Source: Diploptera punctata
Taxonomy: Eukaryota; Arthropoda; Insecta; Blattodea; Blaberidae
DNA: 64,000 bases
Direction of reading: 5' to 3'
NCBI GenBank assembly: GCA_030220185.1
Contig: JASPKZ010001600.1
Location: 1,530,001 to 1,594,000 of the forward strand
Below the pieces are notes generated by a model, which saw only the letters and a list, made by a program, of their open reading frames with translations, did not search any database and was not told the origin of the DNA. The position numbers and the translations under genes are program-made. Within the stretch, counting starts at the first letter, position 1. The number at the start of each line of letters is the position of its first letter. Below, one piece after another: positions 33,059 through 46,140 of this stretch.

Positions 33059-36000
33059 CTGAAATTTAAGCACATCATCAGTTTTCATGAACTAGAGGTT
33101 ATCAAGTTCACAACTAGTTCTCAGTTTTTTGGTTGAAAACCGACCGGGGTCGCTGGATTTTTAAGAGCTAAAAATCCTGAAAATGGCTTTTTTCAATGAC
33201 TAAAAAAGAGGCCTCAGAATAAAACATATCAGTCTTTCATGACCAAATATAAATTGCGACTCTAATAACTTGAATAGTGGAAGAGCGTCGTTAAGTTTAA
33301 TACTACCTACCTGTCTTCAAGTGCCGTAAACAATGGTCACTTTGATACAAAAAATGTGTTTTGACACTTATATGGTTTTTGTGCGTAAATTAAAAAAAAA
33401 ACAAAATTGAGAATTGTTTTACTTTGGAATAGTAATTAACCTTAACTTCTGTGAAATTAAAATATATTTTCTTTCATCGTACACACGAAATTTACTTTTT
33501 TAATTCATAGGTCAAATTTACCCTGCACTTCGGATTACTTTGACCGACATAATATATTCCTCTTACAATACAGACTTTTGCATGACTGTAATACAGTTGG
33601 AGCATTACATATGATGTCAAAAGTATTAAAGTTTCGGGGATTATAAATGAAGTGTATATGGCTTTTATAAATATATTATTATACATTACTATCATTAATT
33701 AATGTATATAATAAACGTAATATTAATATATTGGATTTCTCCGGAACTTAATTAAAGAACGATCACTGGAACTAAAAAAAAAACTCTTCCGATACAGAAG
33801 GGCGAATCTTCTTTATGTTATCAATGTATCGATACAATAAATATTTTACCGTTGTTCATTTCGAAAATTTATTGCTTTCTTCATGCGTATAATACAGCCC
33901 GTTCTTCAGTTATGGAAACATTTATTCTCGAATATATGTTTCTTTCACATTTAACGATTTACTTATAGTATCCTCTCACAAGAAAATATTTATCAGAAGT
34001 GTTTTTGCCTCATCTTTATGAGATATAATGAAGGACAATCTCCTGAAGAGGCACGGCTCAAAACATCTGAGATGAGCCAGGTGTAATGACTCTTCAGATC
34101 CATCTTGTTTCCTTGTTGGATCAGGTTCATTTTCATCAGAACACTTTGAGTATCCAATTTAATTTTGGAGTTATTTAATTCTTTTTTTCAGGTCTGACAC
34201 TGAAAACTTCTGCAGTCATGCCAATATCGATATCTTGTCTAAACAAATGATCCAGAATTTATTTTTTAATAAGCATAATTCAAACTTTAGGAAACTAGAG
34301 AGTGAATTCAAGTGCACCGTGAGCTTTATTTCAAGCAGAGCCTGTTTCAATAATGCCTGGCGTCTGTTGAATCTTCCCATTTGGTTAAAATATATTTCAA
34401 TTTGATCTCAATATCACAATAGTACTGCTGCACCTGTGCGAGTAACATTTCCAACGTAGAAGTATTCCTACTTTCGATCAGGTAGCAAACCTCTCAAGTA
34501 AAATATTCCATTCAAGTTAATATGTTACAATAATTAAAACTATACTGTTGAATTGCTTTTGCTAAATGTATAAGTCATCAAAATATAAACGTACCGATTT
34601 CATTTAGTAATTACAGACTTCTGCACAAATGAAAGGTTACACATATTAATAACATTCCGAAATTAACACCATTTATATTTGACACAAATGATCCGAAATG
34701 GATAGCATTGCAGCTGAGTACACATATAAGATATTGCAGTGTGCTGTTACTTCTCTCAGAAAATACAATAATTAAATCCATTTTCACTCTTATTAATTGA
34801 CGAAAAACAATTTTTTTTCCCTTATTGGGCCAAAGTTACACCGCCAGGGACAAAGTAATTCGAGTTTAGGATACATGGCATCCGTTAACAAATTTGTAAC
34901 ATTTATGAATATTGAAATATATTAATTATTCATATTATTGCATTGATAATATAGTTTACAAGAACCTAAAGTGACAAATTCACGCGAGTAGGACTATGCA
35001 ACTTCTGGTAGTGTTGATGGCAATATAAATTAAATCATACATTTAATTATACAGAGTAATTAATATATATGGCTACCGTAGAACGAGATCTGGCTCCCGG
35101 GTGATACGTCGAGCATTAGCCAATGAACTACTTTGTTCAAGGTCGGCAAACAGAAATGTAGTAACTTTATCGTATTTTCGAGTGTTGTGACTAACGCTCT
35201 ATGACTCCGTTTCGTGTAATTTTGCTTGTTAAAACCGTTAGTACTCGAGAATATACATATTATTAAAGAATATAGGTGATCTAAAAATATTGATTAATAT
35301 TTGTACAGTGATTTAGGAGACACTGTACTGGGGTAAGTTTCAATAAAACTCTTTTCAATAAGAAAGGTATGAACAGTTTATAAAATAATTTTAACAAAGA
35401 ACATTTTTTATGAACAATAAAATGACATAACAACCCACTTTTAAAAAATACGACTTGTTACATAGTCACAATAGATACTGACACTACATGGATCATTTCA
35501 TGATTACATCATTAGTGAGTCACATGTTCTTGGCCGAATCTAAATTATAGATCAGTTAAATGACGGTTTAAAGGGGGAGTCCATTAATACTGGTATCGAT
35601 ATTGGTGTGTGACATAATATCGTTCACTCAGGCATAAATTCAGAAACCAAGTACTTTAATCAATCTGTACTACGAAGTCAAAAAATATTTTTTTTTATTT
35701 CATATTCTCACATTACCAAACAATTTTAACCCTTTCCACATGCTGAAGAGTTTTCTTGATCCCAGACCTCGTGTTATAGTTAAGGACACGACTTCGGTTT
35801 TTAAATTTTATAGATATTTTTTCCTGATGGAATAAATAAAAACCAGTCACGTAGGTCTAAGTTTAATAATAAGTTGCACCAACTTGAAGAGTTTAACTGT
35901 ATCTAAAAATTCTCGTTTTACCCATTGTTACCTGTTCCGTGTTTTTAACCTAAATTGACATTTTTAAATTTTACTGTACATAAGAATGCTTATTTAGCCA

Positions 36001-36131
36001 TTGGTTCATATTGTGATTTGTAAACATAAAATTGTCTTTTTAAAACTAAACTTACAAAATTCTTCATAGTTGCAGCGTATCAGAGAACACCAGTACATCG
36101 AATTAATGTAATAACATTATAATATGTTTAT
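33059..36131. other. Intron between IR exons 2 and 3, little recognised
   Basis: 33140-33225 has a faint resemblance to SINE family 3 (CCGACCGGGGTCGCTGGATTTTT). A 54-codon minus-strand frame near 34230-34400 (MGRFNRRQALL...) was not identified. No gene seen. Confidence 0.4.
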
Positions 36132-36133
36132 TA

Positions 36134-36289
36134 TCGCCTCACTATGATGATTATATAAAAGCGGGTGGCGCGACAATGATTAACATAAGGAATTATTATA
36201 GTGGCGGTAGTCGGCATCTTTGTATTTAATTATATATAACAGCTGCGGGGAAACAAAGCGAACCGCTAGACAACCATCAAATGAGGCTA
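36134..36289. mobile_element. MITE M1, short copy
   Basis: TCGCCTCACTATGATGATTA at one end and the complement of ..GACAACCATC..GAGGCTA at the other. The centre is shared with 19357-19924 in inverse orientation (GCGGGTGGCGCGACAATG). Flanked by TA on the left. Confidence 0.75.
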
Positions 36290-36585
36290 CAATACTCTTA
36301 CAAGGAAAGTACTTAAGTTGGACCAGTTGGATTGTAACAAAAATTGGAGGAATGTTAATTTATTGAAATTAAATATGATGACGTTGGTCATTTTGCTGCA
36401 AATTAATCAAATTCGTGTTATTTGTCATTAAATTTCAATCGCGTCATTGACCGGTTCGTAACGGCACGGTTGCTCATTGCACTTGGTTTCAACTACAAGT
36501 GCAGCTAGCTGGGCGAAGAACGTAAATATTAGTTTCCCACCTTGTTAACATCAATAACTATTTTTGAATACCTTTATACAGATAG

Positions 36586-36932
36586 TCCACCGCTGTGGTC
36601 TCGAGGTAGAGTACTGCCTTGTCACGCAGCGGGCCCGGGTTCGATCCCAGCTCGGGACAGTTTTTCTGGGTGAGGTTTTTATCGGGGTTTTTTCTCACCT
36701 GTAAGACAAATGCCAGGAAAACTTTAAGGCCCAAACGGTCCCCGAAATCATATGGCCATCGCAATCATCATCATTCATATTCATCTTATCATCATCATCC
36801 TTCATCGGTGTGGAAAGCAACGGGAAGCTACCACACCTAAAATTCCCTAGTAAAGCTGCAAAGCATAGCATGAAAATGCTATGATTGCAGTGAAAGACCT
36901 GCCTTTGGGCAGAATTACTATGGATGGATGGA
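36586..36932 (+). mobile_element. SINE family 1, full copy with target duplication
   Basis: Head TCCACCGCTGTGGTCTCGAG and GGTTCGATCCC, full body, and tail ..TTGCAGTGAAAGACCTGCC..GGATGGATGG. It is flanked by a perfect 12-bp direct repeat TTATACAGATAG at 36574-36585 and 36933-36944. Confidence 0.93.
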
Positions 36933-36944
36933 TTATACAGATAG

Positions 36945-37774
36945 CAGTACACTGTGTATGGTCTACGTTTTGTTACTTGAAATTATAGTTACAATGTATT
37001 GGGTCTTTTATGTTTAAATAGAAACAATTAGTATATACTGTACGAATACTAGACTGCTGGAGTGGAAAAACATTCACACTCCGGTGCCATGCCACTCCGT
37101 TTCAATATTTATTTCGTTAGTTTATATCTCTCTCTCCCTGTCGAATTGTTCTTCCCTCATTCACCACACTATCATTTTCTATTTTATTTGTATATTTTAT
37201 TTTTTCAAATGTTTTACTTATTTATTTTGTCATGTACCGATGTTAAGCCTTTCCCCCCCTATTTTCTTGTTCCATATTTGGTGTTAAATATTATGCATAC
37301 TATTGAATTTGCAGAGAAATTACTAATATCACGGAGTTCAGTATCCTTTTTCAACATATCCTCCAATTTTTGTTACAATCTAACTGGTCCAACATAACTA
37401 CTTCCCTTGTTAGGTTAATAAATATATTTACCATATTAATACAAGATGAAATAAAATAAAATAAAGGAAACCGGTACATCCCGCTATATCACTGTAATAT
37501 CTTAACATAAAATAGCGAGTTTTAACTTTTTAGTTCACATAATTCTTAGCTTTCCTTTAAAACAATTTAGATATTGTAGAGAACTAAACGATATTAAATA
37601 TATAGCTACATGTAATGGTTTCAATGAAACAATTATTGATTAATTAATTCAAAAGTTCGAATTAAAAAAAATTATCAAAGATTCTACGACTTTCCATTTT
37701 TCTATTTAAAAAGTCAATTTTGTTGCAATACCGTACGCTCGCTCTTTGACAAAAGGCTAGAGCAAGATTTTTGA
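36945..37774. other. Intron, nothing recognised
   Basis: Frames at 37062-37397 are low-complexity translations of T/C-rich sequence. No gene seen. Confidence 0.45.
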
Positions 37775-38195
37775 AGGATTAGATATTAAATTACATACTA
37801 ACGGACCTTTGTTATATAGCATCCTCGGAAATCCTAAAGATAAAGTTGATTTTTTTTAAATCCGGTATTTATGAGATCGTGTGTAAAAACTGTGATAAAT
37901 ATGTTGGACAAACAAGAAAATCTATTTTAACCAGATTTAAATAGCATATTGTCCATTTTCGGTCGAATAGAATTTGACTACATATTGTGTTGGTTGCTTA
38001 AAATATTTCTAATTATGGTCATGCTGTTGATAAAAGTAATCTCAAAATTATTAGATCGGTCATTAATTTCAAATCCCTTGACGTTCTTGAAAATTTAAAA
38101 ATGTATAAAAATAAAGATAAAATTATGAATAATGACAAGGGCCCTACTCCAGTCAGCACTCTTTTTTCTTTAATTAAAAGAGAAGAGGATTAGAT
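37775..38195 (+). pseudogene. Penelope-like element GIY-YIG endonuclease remnant
   Basis: Reads ILGNPKDKVDFF, then after a shift SGIYEIVCKNCDKYVGQTRK, ILTRFK-stop-H, and later YGHAVDKSNLKIIRS, with the C-terminal part STLFSLIKREED and a stop. SGIYxIxCxxCxxxYVGQTxR is the GIY-YIG signature with the Cys pair typical of Penelope-like retroelements, preceded by the family's G-x-x-KDK. Family role: endonuclease for target priming. One frameshift and at least two stops; RT is absent upstream. Confidence 0.82.
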
Positions 38196-38596
38196 CTATG
38201 ATGTCAGAAAGTCATTTAAAATTATTAATCTCATCATGTGACGTAGTCAAAAGTTTAATTGTAATTTTGTATACCTATTTTAATTTGTTTTTCTTTAGTC
38301 AGTAATTAATCTCGAAAATAATAGCTTCGCTATTGAAACTAGTTGTCTCTTTTACATTTTAATTTGGTGATTTGGGTATTTTATGGACTTCTTATAATAT
38401 AGATTTACCATAGTTCATGGCTGACATCTAGTGTTAATTGTCTAGAAAGGTGCGATCCTAATCTTCTGCTACTATCAGTGTTTCCTAAGGCCTGTAGAAG
38501 GATCATTTTTTGTACCGTATTCCTTTAATTTTGTTATTATTTTAAATTTAAAATTGCAGTTAAGAACAGTATTATCATTCCATTAACGCAGTTAAC

Positions 38597-39013
38597 CTCT
38601 CGCCTTATAGGTACTTGTACGTGCCACACACCACCTGGGCCTTATATTGACACGACCTTTTCTCAGAGGGATTTTAACAATTGATCACATACATACTTAT
38701 TTGACCACACAAGGGTACGGATGGCCTCCCCGAATGAGTGATCAGCTCAAAGTCAGTGCCTTTCCGAGACAACACAATACTGTATTAAAACGAAACACAC
38801 ACATTCATAGTAAACATGTTGAATTTTACAATGATGATTTTGATGGCCAGATGATGTTCGGGGACCGTTTGGGCCTTAACGATTCCTGAAATTTGCCTTA
38901 ATGTGAAGAAGAAACCCGAAAAATATCATCCATTAAACTTGTACCAACTGGGATCGAACCCTGGCCCGCTTCTTACGAGGCTGCGATGCCGCCCTGAGAT
39001 CACAGTGATGGAC
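38597..39013 (-). mobile_element. SINE family 1b copy
   Basis: Head at the right end (minus: TCACTGTGATCTCAGGG and GGTTCGATCCC). The body matches 7905-8300 (TATAGGTACTTGTACGTGCC, TTGACCACACAAGGG, GGGGACCGTTTGGGCCTTAA). Confidence 0.82.
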
Positions 39014-39375
39014 TGATGTTATATATTACACTTTTTAAAATCCTACAAGATTGCCTATAGAACCTATTTTGTAGCTTTAAAATTTATATTTCAGAACTAT
39101 AAAATTTTAACATTTTTGAGTAATTGAAATCTATATATTAGAGCTATATATTAGAGCTTAAAAATCCAAAATAAAATAACTGTACGTCGACCTTTTCCGC
39201 TATAATAATGTAAAGGTACCTGTACATTTTGGTACTCTATTCCCCAGAGTTCAAGGGAGGGACGCTTTATTTATTCAAGTGAATATTAAAACATAACAAT
39301 AACAGCCTCTGGAACCTTGGCTTAATGAAAACAATTATGACAGGGGCAATATTTTTCTATAATGCTAAGTAGAAT

Positions 39376-39730
39376 TACAGGGTATCTCTAAAGTCGCTAT
39401 CCATTTGAATGAAGGATGGAAATGATTAAAAAGTCTATGCTATTATACATTTTTACACATATTCTATTGCCTTTCGGCATGACCGCCATCTAGGTGAAAA
39501 CACATATTCCACCTTTCAAATGTATACCTTAGCATTTAAACCGTATAAAAACTTGCTGTTTCTATGATACGATTCCGTAAATCAAGCAGAGTGATAAGGA
39601 CAGTTTTCATAGACTGAAATGTAGAATTTTCCACACTGTATTGCGAGGAGCGTTCAACTCCCTACTGAGGCGTCAGTTGACGAATTCGGACTATCACTGG
39701 CAATTTTAACCTGCTTCACTGTTTTTGCTG
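39376..39730 (-). mobile_element. Tc1/mariner-superfamily remnant
   Basis: The left margin CAGGGTATCTCTAAAGTCGC matches the terminus at 2212. The minus strand, with breaks, reads LRNRIIETASFYT and RWNMCFHLDGGHAE. This is the family's C-terminal pattern, a basic IR..I block followed by a G-A/G-H-x-E end, just inside the terminus. Confidence 0.55.
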
Positions 39731-40466
39731 TCTATTTAACTCGTGCCCCAAATGAGAGTCAATGACGAATCACGTTGCAATTATTTTTTTATTTACAACC
39801 AATCACAGTCGTGTTTCGCCTAGAATTTACCAACTAAAGTTTATCATAATAAAGAAATCACCTCCTTTTTAACATTATGAATAGGTCATAGCATTATTTT
39901 GCAGTGACTGACCCACCAAGAAATACGGCTACCGGATTGTATATATAGTGCATGATTGTCAACACATACCGCAAGCGGGAGTTAATATAAAAACATTTGT
40001 AGCAATTGATTATACCACCAAAAAAAGAAACCACTGTTTGCACTTTCTTAAATGTATTTTTTCCCAGAAAAATATAATTGTCATATTTACTTCATAGGAC
40101 ATCATAAAACTGTAAGTTGATGTGTTTCTTTTTTTTTCTCTCCACTAGAGTGCATTCTTATAATATTGCGATCCTTTGGCAATAAATAATATGATCTGGT
40201 TGCAGTGACAAACAAAATAAGCAAGTGAAGCGTACCAATCGTGTCTCATTTGTTTTCAAACATGGCTGTTTACATTAAATATATAAATGTTTTAAAATAA
40301 CTATATTTAAATAATGATTTGTGAGTAAAAAGCTTAATTTTATTCGTTAAATTGTCCTAACAAATGCCTCTCTTGATTTCCAAATTCTCAATGTAAATTT
40401 ACTCCTCACTTCGTGAGTCGTGAATTTATCGATAATTTCGAAATCACTCGTGGCATTACTTTTGAT
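39726..40466 (-). mobile_element. Foldback element F, copy C
   Basis: Begins CTATTTAACTCGTGCCCC, with two CCAAT boxes, TGTATATATAGTGCATG at ~39938 and a 91-bp foldback at 40365-40455. Ends TTACTTTTGATAA. Confidence 0.87.
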
Positions 40467-40469
40467 AAC

Positions 40470-42085
40470 CTTGTTCATCAAATACGTGCCTCATCATACA
40501 CACAGCCGGTACGTTTAAATTTGTTTACAAGCAGACAAATGTATGCCTTTGTTGGTGATATTTACGTAATTTATGGGTTAATTCAGCTCTGGCGTCTTCA
40601 CATGACAATCCGCGTATCCATGGTAAAGAGTGGCAACTCGTTCTTCCGTGCTAAACATGTTGCAATACGCTAAGAGTGTATGCAAAAAAAATGTTTTTTC
40701 ATAAAAATTGATAGTGACTTATAGACACTGTATAACACTGCCGCTATTCGTAAATTAAAAACACTTAATGCGCGAAAAGTGCTGAACTATGTTGAAAAAA
40801 TTTAATAAGTTCAGTTTATGGAAAGTTTCTGACTCTCCTTCATTCTCTTTACTATACATAACTCCATTGTTCTCTTCTTGTGGCAAACGCTCTCGGTTTA
40901 TTAACAAAAACTAAACAAAAATTCTCTGTAGATATTCTTACCATAGATATTTCAGTTTGTATTATATATAAAATTACTGTATGTTTAAATATTATATATT
41001 TTTCAATTTTATAGTTGCCCCTAAAAGAGATCTAACCCACAAACTAAATGTTGTTGGGAAAACGAAAAAAAAAAAGTTTAATGTTCATTTTGAGGCTATT
41101 AACTTCATTATATCGTATGCATTTTAATTTCTCATCCTTTTGGAATCATATACAGGGCAATCTAAATGCAAAAAAGCATGCTAATAACTAAATATTAACA
41201 ATTTAATACAGAATTGACTGAAAGTGTTCTACCACTATAGAGTGGAAAAATGATCTAACACATATTTTACTAAAAATGCTACAATAAGAAATAGAAAATA
41301 CAAATTTTACACTGATTCAGTTGGGAAAATGTCTAACTTTATCAGTTTTCAGTATTTATTTTCCATTTAATGTTATTTCATTACATTCTTTCTGTCTTTC
41401 TTATTTTCACTCAATTTCTGTAAGATTCTGATTATAATTCACGGAACTGTGCTGGAATGAATTGCACATATGCAATAATTTATTGTTTTTCTGCACTGCT
41501 ATTAATGACTTGACTAACTGCTTCCGTCATTTTGTTACATACAGATCACTATTCACTTAAAAACCAAGTTTTAAAATAAATCAAACAGGCCTGGAAGAGA
41601 GTAAACATAATTTTACATCCAACACGCCGTGATTCTCTCTTGAAAACTCGACTTTCAAACTGTTGTGTGTTAGGTCTTTTCTCGGAGCAACTATTCAATT
41701 ACAATTTATTATTGGAGCGTATTATTCTTATTTTATAAACTTTATTCTCCTAAATAACTTCCAATGGCTGCAACGGAACATTAAAAGTATAGGAACGTGA
41801 ATTCTGGAACAATGTATTTGGTGTAAATCTGGATTTTGGGTAATTTGAACGCGTTAATTCCGTCGGGTTAAAACCAATAATAATAAACCATTCAGACCAC
41901 CACTATAGTTTTATGATTCATATTTATAGACACTTTAACATCTAATGTCTTACAGTATGTAGGATCCTTCATTGTAACCAGTAAGACGTATGTTTAGATG
42001 AATGAGATTTTTCATGTGTTTTCTGAAACAAATTAAATGGCTTTAATTTTAACATTACCATATATAAAAAACTCCATGGTCTGAC
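40470..42085. other. Intron, nothing recognised
   Basis: AT-rich, without repeat copies or genes recognised. Confidence 0.45.
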
Positions 42086-42117
42086 AGGCCTAGAATAATA
42101 ATAATAATAAAGAAGAA

Positions 42118-42190
42118 GAAAAATAATTTATTTTTTCTGGCAGGTTAAGGCCATAAGGCCCTCTCTTCCACTCAACCAGCACAAATTACA
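42118..42190. repeat. Short dispersed repeat R2, copy 2
   Basis: GGTTAAGGCCATAAGGCC and CACTCAACCAGC match 28130-28195. Confidence 0.7.
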
Positions 42191-42409
42191 AGTACATATT
42201 TGACAATATAGATTGCATATACACTATACTAATTATAAATAATTGAAAATATATTAAATATTGCAATGCAAATTTCATGTACAAACAACATTTTATACGA
42301 TGATAATAACAATAATAATACTTATGATAATAATAATATTAATAATAACAATAATAATGAAAAGAAAATAATTAAATTTAATTACTTATGTGGCACCATA
42401 AGACGAAGT

Positions 42410-43995
42410 CTCAAAGGAACTAGAAAGGAGACACTTTTAAATTAAAAAAAAAACAATGGCGGTTCCAACACTACTCTATGGATCGAAACACTGGGTCTTA
42501 ACCAAAAACCAGGAACGAAGAATAGAATCGTCAGATATAAGGATATACAATAATGGACCAAATGCGAAGTGAGGATATACGAAGAGAACTGAATATATTT
42601 AAACTATTAGATAGAATTACACAATACGTACTTACTTACTTGCTTGCTTACTTACTCACTCACTGGCACTATCGAACCCGTAGATTCATGGCCGCACGGA
42701 CATAAGCTCGCCAAACATCCCTATCCTGAGCTAATCCTTTCCAATCATTCCCTGTATAATCTACTTCCTTCAAATCATAGTTAATGTTATTCTCCCACCT
42801 CATCTTGGTCTACCAACTGGGCGTTTTCTCTCTGGCTTTCCTACAAGAAGCTTCCATGCAAGTCTCCCATTCCCCATACGTGCAACATGTCCTGCCCATC
42901 GTAGTCTACGTGACTTAACTGTTCTTATTATATCTGGCTTCCTATAAAGACCATGTAGTTCATTGTTATGTAGTCTTCTCCATTCGCCTGTTTGTTCATC
43001 TCTCTTTGATCCAAAAATTTTCCTAAGTACTTTATTCTCAAATACTTGTAATCTCCTTTACTCCCTTAAAGTAAGAGTCCATGTTTCGCATCCATATAAT
43101 ATAACTGGTAGAATAATAGTTCTATATATTTTCAGTTTAACGTTTTTTGAAAGGAGTTGGGACATCAAGAGTCTCTGCAATGCATAATGCAATACATTTC
43201 CAGAATTGAGCCTATGTTTAATTTCTTTGTGCATCTCATTCCTATTTGTGATTATTGTTCCTAGGTATTTGAATTCAGCCACTTCCTCAAAATTTCCCTC
43301 ATTTATCATTAGCTGTCCGTTTCCATTATATAATGTATTTCTACGTGTGATCATATATTTAGTTGTACTGATATTTACTTCCAGTCCTAATTTCTTAGTG
43401 TTACTCAATAGTGTGTGCGTGTTGGCCTTTAGTATATCCTCGTTATCGGCCAATAGTACTACATCATCAGCATAAACTAACAGCTTATTAATACCATTGA
43501 GTTGTAAGTCTTCCTCATTCTCTAAAGATTTAATGGAATGCTCTAGTACAAAATTAAGTAGTAGAGGAGATATTGCATCTCCTTGCTTCAACCCATTCTG
43601 GATTTCAAAAGTGTCCGAAAACTGTTTGCCTGCACGCACCCTATTCTTTGTGCCATTTAGACACATTCGTATAAGTCTAACTTTTTAGGAATTCCGAACT
43701 CCAACAAGATAATATATAACTTCTCTCTCTTAATTGTATCATATGCTTTTTTGAAGTCTACGTATAGTTGATGTACAGTACCATTATATTCCCATTTCTT
43801 TTCTAAAATCTGTCTTATACTAAAAATCTGAATTACACAATACAGAGATGAATGGATGGACCACGTCAATAGAATGGATAACAATATAATTCCGGAACAG
43901 ATTCTCCATTACAAAGGACGAAGAAATGTTGGAAGACCCAGTAAAAAATGCATAGACCAATTGTAACATGAGATCGGAACAGACCAGCAGGTCTA
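42410..43995 (+). mobile_element. LINE-B fragment, split by LINE-A
   Basis: Left part 42410-42627 reads AVPTLLYGSKHWVLTKNQERRIE. Right part 43844-43995 reads RDEWMDHVNRMDNNIIPEQIL and RRNVGRPSKK. Together they form the C-terminal segment of a LINE protein, resembling 47163-47577. The LINE-A insertion is bounded by a 14-bp duplication of LINE-B sequence. Confidence 0.8.
42628..43829 (-). mobile_element. LINE-A, 5'-truncated copy inside LINE-B
   Basis: Minus strand, with (GTAA)n-type tail at 42628-42665. RT and C-terminal domains are at 43058-43884 in several frames (FVLEHSIKSLENEEDLQL, YADDVVLLADNED). A perfect 14-bp duplication GAATTACACAATAC flanks it at 42614-42627 and 43830-43843. Frameshifts near 43055 and 43680 break the protein. 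Confidence 0.92.
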
Positions 43996-44006
43996 ATCCT
44001 TGATGG

Positions 44007-44007
<1 letters not shown>

Positions 44008-44050
<43 letters not shown>

Positions 44051-44090
44051 TATTATTATTATTATTATTATTATATTATTATTATTATAA
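44008..44090. repeat. (AAT)n running into (ATT)n
   Basis: About 43 bp of AAT followed by ~40 bp of ATT, an inverted-repeat microsatellite able to form a hairpin. Confidence 0.95.
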
Positions 44091-44398
44091 AGGCTCTTGG
44101 GCTACCATCCGGCTGCTGGTGTCACATCTACATGTGTTATCACATATACAGACGGTCTACTGCCAGTATAGGGGTGACATGTGGTCAGCATGTCGGGGCG
44201 CCAGCCGTTATAGCTGGTTTTCTCAACCTGGAGCTACTACTTATTGTAATGCCTCACGATGCTAGGTGGGCATTAGTCGCATACTGGCCGAAATTCCATG
44301 AGAAAATTTCATCCCAAATGGAGATCCGAACAGCGCAAGTCCAATAGCTCTACGCCAAGGCATCTTGCCTTAACCATTCGACTACGGCACGGGACTTT
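44090..44398 (-). mobile_element. SINE family 2, copy e
   Basis: Inverted copy with head near 44398 (minus: CCGTGCCGTAGTCGAATGG). The body is diverged but matches copies a-d. Confidence 0.82.
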
Positions 44399-44867
44399 AC
44401 CAAGATACAGACATTACATGAAATGAGTTTTGGTACTTCCAAACCAGCTTTTGCGATGAAGATTGAGAAATACCAGGAAAAAAAGTTATTTGGTCAGTGC
44501 CGAGGTTTGAACCCAGAAACTTACGAATACGAGACGTAATCGCTACCTTCTGATTCAATTTTCTTACGTTCATAAATGTGCTATTTGCTTAAATATGACT
44601 AATGTTTTTATAGAACAAAAAATTGTTAATTATTTTACAATATTTTAATGGAATCACATTATACAAGAGCTGGTAGGTGGCGAGGATAAAGCTGTTGCGC
44701 TTATTTCAGCAATTCCTGTAAGCCTTTCAGCTGTAATTTGTTAAAACAATATTATACTGAAACAAGTAGGTGGCCAGGATAATCTGTTATTTGAGGCTGT
44801 TAAAAGGAAATGGGTGATATATTTTTTTAGCAAAAAACTATTTTGGTGCGCAATTAATTTTTGAAGC

Positions 44868-45321
44868 ATAAGAATTACGGAAGAGGCTTTGGAGTGCTTT
44901 GTGTGGTGTGTTGCATTGTATGGTGTGACTTGGAGATTACGACGGAATGAAGAAAAGCGACTGGAAGCTTTTGAGATGTGGATATGGAGAAGGATGGAAC
45001 GTATGTAATGGACACACAAAATAAAAAAATAAAGATGTGCTAGACAGAGTGGATGAAAGAAGAACAATGCTGGAACTCATAAAGAAGAGGAAAATGAATT
45101 GGATTGGCCACTGGTTAAGAAGAAACTGCCTGCTGACTGATACCCTAGAAGGAATGGTCAACGGAAAGAAAGTTAGAGGCAGAAATAGACTTCAGTTAAT
45201 ATACAATATTAAAATAAATAGTTTGTATGCGGATACAAAAAAGGAAAGCTGAGTTAAGGAAATAGTGGAGAATGCTGAGTTTGTAGTGAAAGACCTGCTC
45301 TTGGGCAGAACACTATGTATG
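44868..45321 (+). mobile_element. LINE-D, copy 2 (3' end)
   Basis: Matches 12665-13113. It reads ERRTMLELIKKRKMNWIGHW, LRRNCLLTDTLEGMVNGKK and VRGRNRLQL with breaks. It ends GTAGTGAAAGACCTGCTCTT..CACTATGTATG. Confidence 0.85.
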
Positions 45322-45564
45322 TAGCCTATGTAATTTCACTTCTAAAGCATAATCTTATTTAGTGCTAAGAAACATAATTGCATGCGTTAAGATTAGATAA
45401 AGAATGAATGTTATGATTTTCAATTACTTATGATTTTGGCGGCTGCATACCATTGCATTATGTAAGTTGGGAATTTCCTCTCCAAAAAGTTTTTGATATA
45501 ATTCAGACAATGTAGGCCATTTGAATTTTTTCTATTTCCTTTTCCTTCTAATTTACAATAGGAG

Positions 45565-45885
45565 GTAGAAACTCCAGTTAGACGCTCGCCTCTCAACGCT
45601 TGGGTCCCGAGATTGAATCTCAGTCTCTGCAAGTGGGTTTTGTGGTGGACGAAACGGAGCTTGGGCGGGGTTTTCTCCCGTTTTTCCCTGCCACAATTTC
45701 ATTCTACGAATTCTCCATATTTATCTCGTCCATTTCGTTTCATTTCGTTCATCTGCCCCGTGATGGTGCGTCACGCGTGGTCGGTCGGCACACTTGTCAT
45801 CACAGACTTCTATATAGGGGCTTCATTTCATCTCATCCCTTGACCTGACTCTGCGTTGGACACGAGTTGAGGATATTTATTTATT
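45565..45885 (+). mobile_element. Probable tRNA-derived SINE
   Basis: GACGCTCGCCTCTCAACGC and CGAGATTGAATCTCAGTC look like a tRNA anticodon arm and B box. The GC-richer body (TCACGCGTGGTCGGTCGG) is single-copy in this window. Confidence 0.42.
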
Positions 45886-46009
45886 TACTTACAATTTTCT
45901 TACACAAATTAAATTTTGATCTGTTTATCTCAATTTTACTTTTTTTTTACTATTTTACCTTCTTGTTTCACCTTCTTGTTTTACATGATTTGTTAACATT
46001 CTTTATTCT

Positions 46010-46140
46010 CATATAGACACAAGGACTGACACACACACCCAGACCCAAGGTGGAGATTTAAAATCCCCTACCTCGCCATGAATCGAATCCGGGTCGCCGG
46101 AGTGGAAGGTAGGGACTCTACCGACTATGCCACGGCGACG
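46010..46140 (-). mobile_element. tRNA-like SINE head and part of body
   Basis: The minus strand has GTGGCATAGTCGGTAGAG (A box) and GGATTCGATTC (B box), then AGGTAGGGGATTTTAAATC. Not a closed cloverleaf. Confidence 0.5.

Noticed and set aside
37062..37397. 111-codon plus-strand frame
   Set aside because: T/C-rich low-complexity translation with no motif. A second overlapping frame is equally open.
44000..44347. 115-codon plus-strand frame beginning with polyasparagine and polytyrosine
   Set aside because: Translation of an (AAT)n/(ATT)n microsatellite and of SINE-2 sequence.
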